DNA of 44,656 bases, taken from assembly GCA_902624185.1 (NCBI GenBank), contig CACNWU010000006.1, positions 1 through 44,656 of the forward strand, in the 5' to 3' direction. This stretch comes from an uncultured Pelagibacteraceae bacterium (GTDB taxonomy: Bacteria > Pseudomonadota > Alphaproteobacteria > Pelagibacterales > Pelagibacteraceae). A model generated the notes under the pieces. That model did no database searches. It saw only the letters and a program-made list of their open reading frames with translations, and was not told the DNA's origin. The translations under genes were made by a program, and so were the position numbers. Shown in pieces: positions 26,122 through 34,752 of this stretch (the first letter of the stretch is position 1; each line of letters opens with the position of its first letter).

Positions 26122-27063
26122 ATGAAAAATCTAAAAAAAATAGCTGGCGATGCATCAATCAGAAAATTTTATAGAAAAAAAAATAAATTAATAAATACAA
26201 TCTTAGTTTTTTCTGAAAAAGAAAAAGTCGAAAATCTACTTAATTATGATGCAATTAACAAAATTCTTATTAAAAATAAGATTTTAGCACCTAAGCTATA
26301 TCAGGAAAATTATCAAAAAAACTATATAGAAATTGAGGATTTTGGTAATGATACCATTTTTACAATTTTAAAAAAAAATAAAAAAAATAATTTTTTTTAT
26401 TTCAGAAAAATTATTAAAACCTTAAATCAGATACAACTAATTAAGAATACGAAAATCAAAAATTTCCAAAAAAAAGGATTTTATGTTTCAAAATATAATA
26501 AAGAAATTTTGATTAAAGAGGCTAATTTATTTTGTGATTGGTATATGAAAAAAAATTTTTCAATTAAAAACAAAAATTTGTTTACGAAAAAATTTAAAAG
26601 CATTGTTAGAAAATTAACTTTAAATTTAAAACTTAAAAATAATACTTTTGTTCATCGAGACTTTCATGTTTCAAACTTGATGTTGGTTAATAATCAAATA
26701 GGAGTAATAGACAGTCAAGATGCCTTGATTGGAAATAAAGCCTACGATTTAGCATCTTTAATTGATGATGTTCGTTTCAAAACTTCTATATCATTGAAAA
26801 ATAGAATTTATAAATTATACATTAGAAATCAAAAAAAATTAGATAAGCAAAAATTTAAAAATGATTTTGAAATATTATCAATTTTGAGAAATTTGAAGAT
26901 AATCGGAATATTTACACGTCTGGCTATAAAAGATAAAAAAAAAGATTATCTTAAATTAATACCTTACGCTTGGACCTTAATAAATATTAGAATTAATAAA
27001 AACGAAATATTTAAAGATTTAAAAGAACTTTTAAAACAAAATTTTAAGGGAAAAATAAAATGA
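26122..27063 (+). CDS. amgK: Amino-sugar kinase AmgK-like (APH fold)
   Basis: Aminoglycoside-phosphotransferase-fold kinase (313 aa). Placed between tsaE and a MurU-type nucleotidyltransferase it matches AmgK, which phosphorylates N-acetylmuramate (and GlcNAc) at the anomeric carbon to bypass de novo UDP-MurNAc synthesis. Seen: a GDASIRKFYRKK start typical of the family (residues 9-20), the catalytic loop VHRDFHVSNLMLV at about 176-188 and the metal-binding IGVIDSQDALIGN at about 193-205. The protein is unusually lysine- and asparagine-rich, reflecting the AT bias. Its stop overlaps the murU start by 4 bases. Confidence 0.83.
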   Translation: MKNLKKIAGDASIRKFYRKKNKLINTILVFSEKEKVENLLNYDAINKILIKNKILAPKLYQENYQKNYIEIEDFGNDTIFTILKKNKKNNFFYFRKIIKTLNQIQLIKNTKIKNFQKKGFYVSKYNKEILIKEANLFCDWYMKKNFSIKNKNLFTKKFKSIVRKLTLNLKLKNNTFVHRDFHVSNLMLVNNQIGVIDSQDALIGNKAYDLASLIDDVRFKTSISLKNRIYKLYIRNQKKLDKQKFKNDFEILSILRNLKIIGIFTRLAIKDKKKDYLKLIPYAWTLINIRINKNEIFKDLKELLKQNFKGKIK

Positions 27064-27749
27064 AAATTAATACAGCTCTTATATTATGTGCAGGGTTAGG
27101 CAAAAGGCTAAATCCGTTAACTTTGGAAACCCCTAAACCACTTTTAAAATTAGGTAATAAAACATTGTTGGAGAGGTGTATTAATTTAATCAAAAAATTA
27201 GGAATAAAAAAAATTTTACTAAATTCCTTTCATTTAAATGATAAAATTTTAGATTATATTAAAAGAAATAATTTTTCTTTAGACATCCAAATTATAGATG
27301 ATGGAGAGAAAATTTTAGATACTGGGGGTGGATTACTTAATATGATTAATCATTCTCAGGATAATGATTTTTTAATTTTTAATCCTGATACTCTTTGGTC
27401 GGATAAAAATATTGATGAAATAACAAAAATGCAAAAATTTTATTTTTCAAATAAATTGAATAATATTCTTTTAGTTGCAAAAAGTGATTTAAGTTATGAT
27501 CCAGATCTTAAAGAAGATTTTGAGCTTATCAAGAATTTATTAAAAAAAAATGAAAAAAAAAATGTAATTTTTATTGGATGTCAAATTCTTAATAAAAATT
27601 TATTTAAAAATTACAAGGTAAAAGATTTTCCTATTTCAGAGATCTGGAATGAATTACTAAAAAACAATGACCTTAATGGATATGAAAGTTTGAGCAAATT
27701 TTATCATGTGACTAATTTGAAAATGTTTAAAAAACTACAAGACTTTTAG
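27060..27749 (+). CDS. murU: N-acetylmuramate-1-phosphate uridylyltransferase MurU-like
   Basis: Nucleotidyltransferase of 229 aa that would join MurNAc-1-phosphate with UTP to give UDP-MurNAc, the second step of the AmgK/MurU recycling bypass. The signature LCAGLGKRLNPLT then TPKPLLKLGNK occupies residues 10-33; GGGLLNMI and FNPDTLW (metal-binding Asp) follow. Its size and coupling to amgK favour MurU over other NTP transferases such as glucose- or mannose-1-phosphate enzymes. The 3' end runs 23 bases into the convergent gpmA gene. Confidence 0.84.
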   Translation: MKINTALILCAGLGKRLNPLTLETPKPLLKLGNKTLLERCINLIKKLGIKKILLNSFHLNDKILDYIKRNNFSLDIQIIDDGEKILDTGGGLLNMINHSQDNDFLIFNPDTLWSDKNIDEITKMQKFYFSNKLNNILLVAKSDLSYDPDLKEDFELIKNLLKKNEKKNVIFIGCQILNKNLFKNYKVKDFPISEIWNELLKNNDLNGYESLSKFYHVTNLKMFKKLQDF

Positions 27750-28440
27750 AACGTTCTTTATCGAGATACTCACAACTTTTTATATTAAGTTGATTATCAA
27801 TGTTTATCATTAACGGATTTCCTGTTGGTATCTCTAAAGTTGAGATTTGTTGATTATCCAATTTAAAGAGATATTTACATAAAGCTCGTATTGAATTTCC
27901 ATGTGCTGAAATTAGAATATTCTCATTTACTAAATATCTATTTATCTCTTTATTAAAATATTTAATAACTCTGTCATAAGTATCTTTTAAAGATTCAGTA
28001 TTTGGTATTATTTCTTTAGGAATATCTTTATATACTTCAATATTTAAAGGATGATATGGACTATCTTTCTTTAATGGCTCAGGTTTGACGTCCCAAGACC
28101 TGCGAAATTCAAATACTTTATCACTACCAATTTTATTGCTCATTTCAATTTTATTTAAACCTGTTAGTGCACCATAATGTCTTTCATTAAGTTGCCAAGC
28201 TTTAGTAAAACTTTTTTCACTATCTAAAACTTTTTGAATTATTTCTAAAGTATGATTTGCTCTAAGCTGAAAAGACGAATAGAAACGATGTATTTCAATA
28301 TTTTTATCTTTAATTAAAGACCCAGCTTTTTCTGCTTCCGACTCACCTTGTTCAGTAAGACCAACATCTACCCATCCAGTAAATCTCTTTTCAAGATTCC
28401 ATGTACTCTGACCGTGTCTTACTAATATTAAAAAACTCAT
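27727..28440 (-). CDS. gpmA: 2,3-bisphosphoglycerate-dependent phosphoglycerate mutase
   Basis: Cofactor-dependent phosphoglycerate mutase (237 aa), interconverting 3- and 2-phosphoglycerate. The active-site motif LVRHGQSTWN has the phospho-acceptor His9; RFTGWVDVGLTEQGESEA, ERHYGALTGLNK and the second catalytic histidine in ISAHGNSIRALCKYL are all present. Length is near that of the E. coli enzyme (250 aa). It stands alone on the minus strand between murU and the VanZ-like gene; its last 23 bases overlap murU, so transcription from each side must run into the other gene. Confidence 0.95.
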   Translation of the reverse strand: MSFLILVRHGQSTWNLEKRFTGWVDVGLTEQGESEAEKAGSLIKDKNIEIHRFYSSFQLRANHTLEIIQKVLDSEKSFTKAWQLNERHYGALTGLNKIEMSNKIGSDKVFEFRRSWDVKPEPLKKDSPYHPLNIEVYKDIPKEIIPNTESLKDTYDRVIKYFNKEINRYLVNENILISAHGNSIRALCKYLFKLDNQQISTLEIPTGNPLMINIDNQLNIKSCEYLDKERSKSLVVF

Positions 28441-28485
28441 GTTGTTATTTTTAAGATATATTTATAAATAAAACTATAAAATTAA

Positions 28486-28881
28486 ATGATAAAATTTTTT
28501 TCTAAATATAAAATAATTTTTTATTGTATCAACTTTTTTTTGATTATTTTGTATCTTTATCCGGGAAGTTTATTAGGTTTAATTATTTATGAGGATAAAA
28601 GAATACAACCTCAAATAACACCTGATTTCATTGTTTCATCGAATCATTTCTATGTATTTTTTTTTATTTCTATAATTGGTTTTCTAAGTTTCATTAAGCC
28701 AAAACAAATTAATCTTCTAATAATTTATTTAATTTTTTTGTCGATTTTATTGGAGATTTTACATGTATTTATCCCTGAAAGAAGTTTTCAATGGTCAGAT
28801 TTAACCGGAAATATATTTGGAGTGATGATTGTAATTATAATTAAGAATCTTATAAGTAAATATGGTCCATTTAAAAAATAG
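28486..28881 (+). CDS. VanZ-like membrane protein
   Basis: Small membrane protein of 131 aa with about four hydrophobic segments (residues 9-32, 52-69, 74-92, 104-122). The segment LLEILHVFIPERSFQWSDLT followed by GNIFGV matches the VanZ-like family, where a conserved EXXQXXXPXRSXXXXDXXXNXXG pattern is typical; here H replaces the usual Q. Function in this family is unclear outside teicoplanin resistance. It overlaps the next gene by 20 bases, a transglycosylase-like lipoprotein, hinting at an envelope role. Confidence 0.75.
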   Translation: MIKFFSKYKIIFYCINFFLIILYLYPGSLLGLIIYEDKRIQPQITPDFIVSSNHFYVFFFISIIGFLSFIKPKQINLLIIYLIFLSILLEILHVFIPERSFQWSDLTGNIFGVMIVIIIKNLISKYGPFKK

Positions 28882-29461
28882 ATTAGTCATATTAATTTTT
28901 TTTTTACTAACTGGATGTTCCTCAATACCAAAGGACACGGCTAATAGCTGCTCAATTTTTAATGAAAGATATCTTTGGTATAAGCATACAAAAAAAGTAG
29001 AGAAAAAATGGGGAACACCAATTTATATTCAGTTAGCAATAATAAAGATGGAGTCAGATTTTGATTGGCTTGCTAAACCAGCAAGGCAAAAAATTTTTAA
29101 GATTATACCTTTTAAAAGACCTTCAAGCTCTTTTGGCTATTCTCAGGCAGTAAAAGGAACTTGGGAACAATACAAGATAGAAACAGGAAATAGACTAGCA
29201 ATAAGATTAAGATTTAAAGATAGCGTTGACTTTATTGGCTGGTACACAAATAAAACTGAGACTATTTTAAAAATTTCAAAGAAAGATGCTTTTAAGCAAT
29301 ATATCGCATATCATGAAGGCTGGGGTAATTTCAAAAATTATAAAAAAAATAAAAAAGTGATCGATTTAGCTAAGAAAGTAAAAAAACAATCAAACATTTA
29401 TAAAAAACAACTACTGAAATGTAAAAAAAATCTCAATAAAAATAAATATATTATTTTTTAG
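28862..29461 (+). CDS. Lipoprotein with lytic-transglycosylase-like (SLT) domain
   Basis: Predicted lipoprotein of 199 aa. A short signal peptide ends in the lipobox LLTGC, with Cys19 as the lipidated residue. The SLT-like core contains LAIIKMESDFDWLAKP with a candidate catalytic Glu64, GYSQAVKGTWEQYK (matching the family's GLMQvmpgTW) and YIAYHEGWGNFKNY (matching the AYNAG motif). Such enzymes cleave glycan strands to anhydromuropeptides, the substrate imported by AmpG. The core is small and divergent, so activity is inferred. The start ATG lies inside the VanZ-like gene; the end overlaps the RND permease gene by 11 bases. Confidence 0.78.
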   Translation: MVHLKNRLVILIFFLLTGCSSIPKDTANSCSIFNERYLWYKHTKKVEKKWGTPIYIQLAIIKMESDFDWLAKPARQKIFKIIPFKRPSSSFGYSQAVKGTWEQYKIETGNRLAIRLRFKDSVDFIGWYTNKTETILKISKKDAFKQYIAYHEGWGNFKNYKKNKKVIDLAKKVKKQSNIYKKQLLKCKKNLNKNKYIIF

Positions 29462-32400
29462 ATAGTTCTTTTTTTAGCTCTAAATCTACTTCATCGATTC
29501 TCTTCGTATTTTTTGCAAACGCTAAATACATTGACGGAGTAATGTATAATGTAAAAAATGTTGAAATAATCATGCCACCTAATATTGTAGAGCCTACAGC
29601 TAATCTAGAGCCTTCACCCGCACCTGGACCAATATTACCTATTACAAGAGGCATCATTGCAATCATTGTACTAAGAGAAGTCATGAGGATAGGTCTAAAT
29701 CTGACGGCGCATGCCTCTTTTACTGCTGTTTCGATATTTTTACCTGTAGTTCTAATTTGATTTGCATAATCAACAATTAAAATACTATTTTTAGTTGAGA
29801 TACCTATAAGTATAATTAATGCGATTTGGGAAAAAATATTTACTGAACTGTTCAAAAATAAAATAAATACTAAACCACCAAAAATAGCTAATGGTACTGT
29901 CAAAATAATTATAAATGGATGTATGAATGAATTAAAAGTTGCTGCCATTACTAAATATGCTGTTAATAAAGCCAAAGTAAAAATAATGAACATTTCGTTA
30001 CTTGTTTCTTTAATCTCCTCTGATTTTCCTTTCCAGGTAATCTGATTTTCTGGAGCTAGTTCAAGCATGGTTTTTTCAAAAAAACTTATAGCTTCCGTTA
30101 AAGTATAATTATCTCCAATATTAGCTGAAATCGTAACTGCTCTTTGTCTATTATATCTTGCAAGTTCTTTAGCTATACCTTCTTCTTGAAAGTTAACAAG
30201 ATTTCCTAAAGATATAAGTTTACCATTAGTTTCAGATCGCACAAATATTTTAGAAATTCCATCTTTATTTCTTCTATCAGATAAATATTGTTGAACAATA
30301 ATTGGATACTCTTTTCCAAGCTTATTAAATGTAGTAATTTTTTTCCCCCCGTAAAGTGTCTCGAGTGTTTCGCCTATTGCTTTTGTTGAAACTCCGAGAT
30401 CTTTAGCTTTGTTTTTATTGATCCGTAATTTTACTTCTGGTTTATTCCGATTGTAATCAGACTCAATTCTTGAAAGATTTTTATTTGTTCTAAGTTTTTG
30501 AATTACGTTTTTTTGAATTTCTTCTAGTTCTTCATAAGTATTTCCATAAATTACCATCTGTACCGGTTTATTATAATTCGAAACTCTTATTGATTGAGGG
30601 GAAATTGGAAAAGCTACTGCTTGTGGCAAAGTTACAATTTTCCCAATTGCTTCCCTTAAAATAGTTTGTTGACCTTTTTTTCTATTTTTCCAGTCATCAA
30701 GAAGTGCAATTATTATGAAACTATTGTATGTATTGGCTGAACTTCCAAATCCAGGGACTCTCATGATAAATCTAGAATATGGGCTATCTTCAGCTTGTAA
30801 TAACGGGATTAATCTTGCTTCTACTTTTTGAGCTTGCTCTTGTGTGTATTCAAAAGAACTGCCTTCATCAGTCATTCCAATTATTAAATATGCACCTCTA
30901 TCTTCCATAGGCAAAAGTTCTTTCTTTGAAAAAGTGAATAATAATACAGATGCAATAATAATAAAAATTATAAAAAAACCTATGACTTTAGTTTTATGCA
31001 TTATTGTATTTAAAGTTTCTTTATAAAAATTTGCAAAGTTTAAAAAAATTTTTTCAAATTTCATCAAAAAATTTTTTTTAGATATTTTTTTTTGTAAAAA
31101 TTTACTTGCAAGCATAGGAGATAAAGTAAGTGCTACAAAAGATGATACGATTATAGAAAATGATAAAGCTATTGCAGTCTCACGAAATAAGGTTCCTGAA
31201 ATACCTTCAATAAAAATTAAAGGTAAAAAAACAGCTACTAAGATTAAAGTAGTAGCTATAATAGCAAATGAAATTTGCTTAGAACCTTTGAAAGCAGCGA
31301 CTAGTGGTGTTTCACCATTTTCAATCCTTCTATAAATAGCATCCGTCATAATAACAGAGTCATCTGTAATTATTCCAATAGCCAAAATAAAACTTAAAAG
31401 AACAAAAATATTTATTGATAAACCAAAAATATAAAGACCCAAAAATGATGCGATTAGACTTACTGGGAGTGCAATAGCAGGCACAATTACAGCCTTAAGG
31501 TTACCCAAAAATAAATAAATAATCAGTACCACTAAGATAAACGCTATTAAAAGAGTTTTATAAACTTCCTCAATAGCTGCCTCGACGTAATTTGCCCTAT
31601 TAAAGGAAACCCTTAAATCAAGCTCTTCAGGTAGAGATTTTTTTACCTCTTTTATTCTTTCTTTTACATCTTTTGCAAGTTCAACAGTTGATGCTCCACT
31701 TCTGGCATAAATTCCAATTCCAACGGTTCTAAGATTTATCTGGTCCTTAGTTTGTGCTTTAAACAAAGTTTTTTCTGAAACTGGTCCAAACTCAACATTA
31801 GCAACATCAGATAGTAATATAACCTTATTATCTGTTTTTTTTATTGGTAGTTGTTTAATCGCATCTATATTATTATATGATTTATCTAAATTGAGTGTTA
31901 AATCAATATTATTTGCTTCTAATGTACCAGCTGGAAGACTAATATTTTCTCCTCGTAAAGCAACTTCTACTTCTTGAATTGTCAAATTATTTGCTGCTAG
32001 TTTAATAGGATCAATCCAAACTCTTATACTTAGTTCTCTAAGTCCACCCACTCTTATTCTGCCAACATTTTTCACACTTGAGAATTGATCAATTAAATAC
32101 CTTTCTGCATAATCACCTAATTCTAAATCACTCCAAGTAGATGAGGATAACGATAGCCACATCGTTGTAGTAAAACCTGCTGCTCTTTTAAGTATTTGTG
32201 GAGGTTCAGACTCAGAGGGTAAATTATCCACAACTCTAGCAACTCTTTCTCGTATATCGTTTGCAGCATTATCTAAATTAATGCTCGTATCAAATTCTAC
32301 ATTAATTGTGCTTCTTCCATTTTCAGACTTTGAGTCAATATTCTTTATTCCTTCTGCTCCTCCAACAACATCCTCAACAATTTGAGTTACCTCTTGATCA

Positions 32401-32579
32401 ACTATTGATGCTGCAGCAGAACTATAATTTATTTGGACTTGAACAACGGGTGGTTGGATCCCATTAGGCAATTCTCTTACAGGCAGTTTCCAAAAAACAA
32501 ATAATCCAAAAATTATCAAGATTAATGACATAACCCATGAAATGGTTGGTCTCTTAATACTTAATTCCGTAATAAACAT
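29451..32579 (-). CDS. RND efflux pump permease (AcrB/HAE1 type)
   Basis: Inner-membrane proton-driven exporter of 1042 aa, typical RND length. A first membrane helix is followed by a large periplasmic loop, helices near residues 338-560 including a charged helix-4 segment (LAIGIITDDSVIMTDAIYRR), a second periplasmic loop and helices near 855-1030. RND signatures include ETAIALSFSIIVSSFVALTL and LAIFGGLVFILFL. In place of the common double-Asp (DD) of AcrB helix 4, DD is visible at IITDDSVI. The substrate cannot be told. The adaptor gene lies directly upstream; no outer-membrane TolC gene is in the window. Confidence 0.93.
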   Translation of the reverse strand: MFITELSIKRPTISWVMSLILIIFGLFVFWKLPVRELPNGIQPPVVQVQINYSSAAASIVDQEVTQIVEDVVGGAEGIKNIDSKSENGRSTINVEFDTSINLDNAANDIRERVARVVDNLPSESEPPQILKRAAGFTTTMWLSLSSSTWSDLELGDYAERYLIDQFSSVKNVGRIRVGGLRELSIRVWIDPIKLAANNLTIQEVEVALRGENISLPAGTLEANNIDLTLNLDKSYNNIDAIKQLPIKKTDNKVILLSDVANVEFGPVSEKTLFKAQTKDQINLRTVGIGIYARSGASTVELAKDVKERIKEVKKSLPEELDLRVSFNRANYVEAAIEEVYKTLLIAFILVVLIIYLFLGNLKAVIVPAIALPVSLIASFLGLYIFGLSINIFVLLSFILAIGIITDDSVIMTDAIYRRIENGETPLVAAFKGSKQISFAIIATTLILVAVFLPLIFIEGISGTLFRETAIALSFSIIVSSFVALTLSPMLASKFLQKKISKKNFLMKFEKIFLNFANFYKETLNTIMHKTKVIGFFIIFIIIASVLLFTFSKKELLPMEDRGAYLIIGMTDEGSSFEYTQEQAQKVEARLIPLLQAEDSPYSRFIMRVPGFGSSANTYNSFIIIALLDDWKNRKKGQQTILREAIGKIVTLPQAVAFPISPQSIRVSNYNKPVQMVIYGNTYEELEEIQKNVIQKLRTNKNLSRIESDYNRNKPEVKLRINKNKAKDLGVSTKAIGETLETLYGGKKITTFNKLGKEYPIIVQQYLSDRRNKDGISKIFVRSETNGKLISLGNLVNFQEEGIAKELARYNRQRAVTISANIGDNYTLTEAISFFEKTMLELAPENQITWKGKSEEIKETSNEMFIIFTLALLTAYLVMAATFNSFIHPFIIILTVPLAIFGGLVFILFLNSSVNIFSQIALIILIGISTKNSILIVDYANQIRTTGKNIETAVKEACAVRFRPILMTSLSTMIAMMPLVIGNIGPGAGEGSRLAVGSTILGGMIISTFFTLYITPSMYLAFAKNTKRIDEVDLELKKELSKK

Positions 32580-33449
32580 TTAATTTTTAATAGGTTTAAT
32601 TTTTCCTCGAGGTCTTACTTTTTTCAAACCCTCAGCCACAATTACATCGCCTTCAGTTAATCCAGATATAATCTCTATATTTTGTTCACTTCTTAAACCT
32701 GTATTTACCTCAGTTTTGTTTGCAATATCTTCATTATTTACTTTGTAAACATAGGATTTATCACCTTCAACCATTATACTGGTATCAGGAACACTTAATG
32801 AACTTCTTAAGTTAAATTTTACACTTACCTCTAACAGGGAGCCAGACATTAATTCTAAATTTTTATTTTCAATCTTTATTCGAGATAATAAACTTCTAGT
32901 GTCAGCATTTATTCTACTTGAGACAAAGTCGATTTCACCCTCAAAAATCTGATCTTTATAGCTTGATATTTTTACTTCTACAGGTAGGCCTTTTTTTATG
33001 AATGCTGAATAATTTTCTGGAATTTTTATATCAGAATAAATAGTTGAGTTGTCATCAAGGGTAATTACAAATATATTATTTGATAAAAGAATATCTTCAG
33101 TCAACCCCGTGTAACCAAGAACACCACTAAATGGAGCTACTATATCCCCACTTTTTAGTTTAATTAAAACTTCTCCTTTTTTTACAATATTTTTTAGTTT
33201 CATATCTTCATAAAGATCATCTTTTTTAATTTTAAAAGACTCCGAGTTTTTTGATATAGCTGTTCCGAATGTTTCAATTTTTTCCGAGAATTCTCTCATA
33301 ACAACTTCGGTTACGATTATCCCAGGAGGTGGAGTTTTACTAAATTTCTTCTTGAAATGATTTCCAATCATAGTTCTTCCTATGATTACAATTGCTATGA
33401 TAAGAAAAAAAATAAATATTATTGAAGTAATTTTTGTAGATCGTTTCAT
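32580..33449 (-). CDS. RND periplasmic adaptor (membrane fusion protein) lacking the alpha-hairpin
   Basis: Membrane fusion protein, 289 aa, anchored by an N-terminal hydrophobic helix (residues 7-26). The first lipoyl half (about 66-98, ending VKKGEVLIKLK) passes straight into the second half (IVAPFSGVLGY, about 103-113) with only about four residues between. Ordinary adaptors place a long coiled-coil hairpin exactly here. The beta-barrel and membrane-proximal domains follow (VEVKISSYKDQIFEGEIDFV, then VPDTSIMVEG and GLTEGDVIVAEGLKKVRPRG). The reading frame is intact, so this is a compact form and not a broken gene. It abuts the permease with no intergenic base. Confidence 0.88.
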   Translation of the reverse strand: MKRSTKITSIIFIFFLIIAIVIIGRTMIGNHFKKKFSKTPPPGIIVTEVVMREFSEKIETFGTAISKNSESFKIKKDDLYEDMKLKNIVKKGEVLIKLKSGDIVAPFSGVLGYTGLTEDILLSNNIFVITLDDNSTIYSDIKIPENYSAFIKKGLPVEVKISSYKDQIFEGEIDFVSSRINADTRSLLSRIKIENKNLELMSGSLLEVSVKFNLRSSLSVPDTSIMVEGDKSYVYKVNNEDIANKTEVNTGLRSEQNIEIISGLTEGDVIVAEGLKKVRPRGKIKPIKN

Positions 33450-33456
33450 ATTAAAT

Positions 33457-34272
33457 TTAAATTATGCCGTATTCAGCCCAAGAACCATCATAGATGCATG
33501 GGTGATATTTATCATTTATTAGAGAATAAGCTAGTGCCAAAACACACGCAGTAACACCAGAACCACATGAAAAAACAATATTTTTTTCCTCTATATTTTT
33601 TAAACAAGTTTTAAAAATAATTTTAAGATCATCTTTTTTTTTAAATGTTTTGTCATCATTTAAACATTCGTTAAAAGGAATACAAAAGGAATTTTTGATA
33701 TTACCACTTCTTAAACCCTTTCTCGGCTCTGGAATTTTTCCTTCAAATCTTTCTTTACTTCTAGCATCAATCACTATGAATTCTTGTGAATTGATATTTT
33801 GATCAATAAATTTTTTATTTTTAACAAATTCTTTATTTTCAAAACTTGTATAATCAGAAATCTTTATATTAGTAAGATGATTTGTAATTTCTTTTTTTTC
33901 AAGCATCCATTTTTTTAATCCACCATTAAGAACATGAACTAAGTTTGGATCGTGTCCAAAATAAATAAAATTAAACCAACATCGACAAGAACTTATAACA
34001 TCTGAATTATCGTAAATAATTATTTCATCATTTTTTTTTATTCCCATTTTAGAAACAATTTTTTCCCAATTATTCTGACTTACTAACATATGTGGTAAGT
34101 CAGTATTTTTTTCTGAATTATCGTCTAAATTAAAAAAAATTGCATTAGGAATGTGTTGATCTTTGTATTCTTTATAACCATCTCTCTGCGTTTGAGGCAT
34201 ATGCCAAGAACAATCTATAATTTTTACATCATTTATTTTTTTTTCTAACCAATCTGTCTCTACTAATGACAT
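33457..34272 (-). CDS. sseA: 3-mercaptopyruvate/thiosulfate sulfurtransferase (two rhodanese domains)
   Basis: Tandem-rhodanese sulfurtransferase (271 aa). The first domain is inactive-type (WHMPQTQRDGYKEYKDQHIP); the second has the active-site loop FSCGSGVTACVLA with the persulfide-forming cysteine. A CGSGVTA loop is typical of 3-mercaptopyruvate sulfurtransferases, while CRKGVTA is typical of thiosulfate rhodaneses, so the former is favoured. It lies one base after msrA and 7 bases before the RND adaptor gene on the same strand. Sulfur mobilisation from cysteine-derived mercaptopyruvate fits the window's sulfur/methionine theme. Confidence 0.9.
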   Translation of the reverse strand: MSLVETDWLEKKINDVKIIDCSWHMPQTQRDGYKEYKDQHIPNAIFFNLDDNSEKNTDLPHMLVSQNNWEKIVSKMGIKKNDEIIIYDNSDVISSCRCWFNFIYFGHDPNLVHVLNGGLKKWMLEKKEITNHLTNIKISDYTSFENKEFVKNKKFIDQNINSQEFIVIDARSKERFEGKIPEPRKGLRSGNIKNSFCIPFNECLNDDKTFKKKDDLKIIFKTCLKNIEEKNIVFSCGSGVTACVLALAYSLINDKYHPCIYDGSWAEYGII

Positions 34273-34273
34273 T

Positions 34274-34717
34274 CTATCTTTTTTCTAAATATTTTTGATG
34301 ATACTCTTCAGCTGGACAATAATTTTTTAACATAGAAATTTTAGTAACCACCTTACCTGATAATCTTTCATTAACAGCATTTAATACTTTTTCAGCAACA
34401 GTTCTTTGAGTATCATTTAAACAAAATATTTCGCTTCTGTATTGTGTCCCAAAATCCGGCCCTTGAGAATTTAAAGTGGTTGGATCATGGATTTGAAAAA
34501 AAGTTTTCAAAATTTTTTCATAAGAAATTATTTTTTCATCAAAATCAAGTTTTACCACTTCTGCGTGATTAGTATTGCCAGAACAGACTTCTTTATAAGT
34601 TGTGGTTGGACTGTTACCCCCACAATACCCAACTTCTGTTTTAATAATACCATCAATTTTACTAAATTTAATTTCTGGTCCCCAAAAACATCCAAGTGCT
34701 AAAACTGCTATTTCCAT
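34274..34717 (-). CDS. msrA: Peptide methionine-S-sulfoxide reductase MsrA
   Basis: MsrA (147 aa) reduces S-sulfoxides of methionine in oxidised proteins. The catalytic motif GCFWGPE holds Cys10, very close to the N-terminus; VGYCGG, SGNTNHAEVV, FFQIHDPTTLNSQGPDFGTQYRS and AEEYHQKYL are further family motifs. It is shorter than many MsrA proteins (170-210 aa) because it lacks N- and C-terminal extensions. No MsrB gene is adjacent. It heads a minus-strand group msrA-sseA-adaptor-permease and is divergent from an EamA transporter across 35 bases. Confidence 0.95.
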   Translation of the reverse strand: MEIAVLALGCFWGPEIKFSKIDGIIKTEVGYCGGNSPTTTYKEVCSGNTNHAEVVKLDFDEKIISYEKILKTFFQIHDPTTLNSQGPDFGTQYRSEIFCLNDTQRTVAEKVLNAVNERLSGKVVTKISMLKNYCPAEEYHQKYLEKR

Positions 34718-34752
34718 TGATTATGATTTAAATTAATTTACAAATTATTCAT

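Noticed and set aside
32580-33449. RND adaptor as a pseudogene or frameshift product
   Set aside because: The frame is uninterrupted from a normal start to a stop adjoining the permease, and both lipoyl halves and downstream domains are intact.
34274-34717. msrA as a truncated gene
   Set aside because: All catalytic motifs are present, with a start just before Cys10; the protein merely lacks the extensions of longer MsrA forms.
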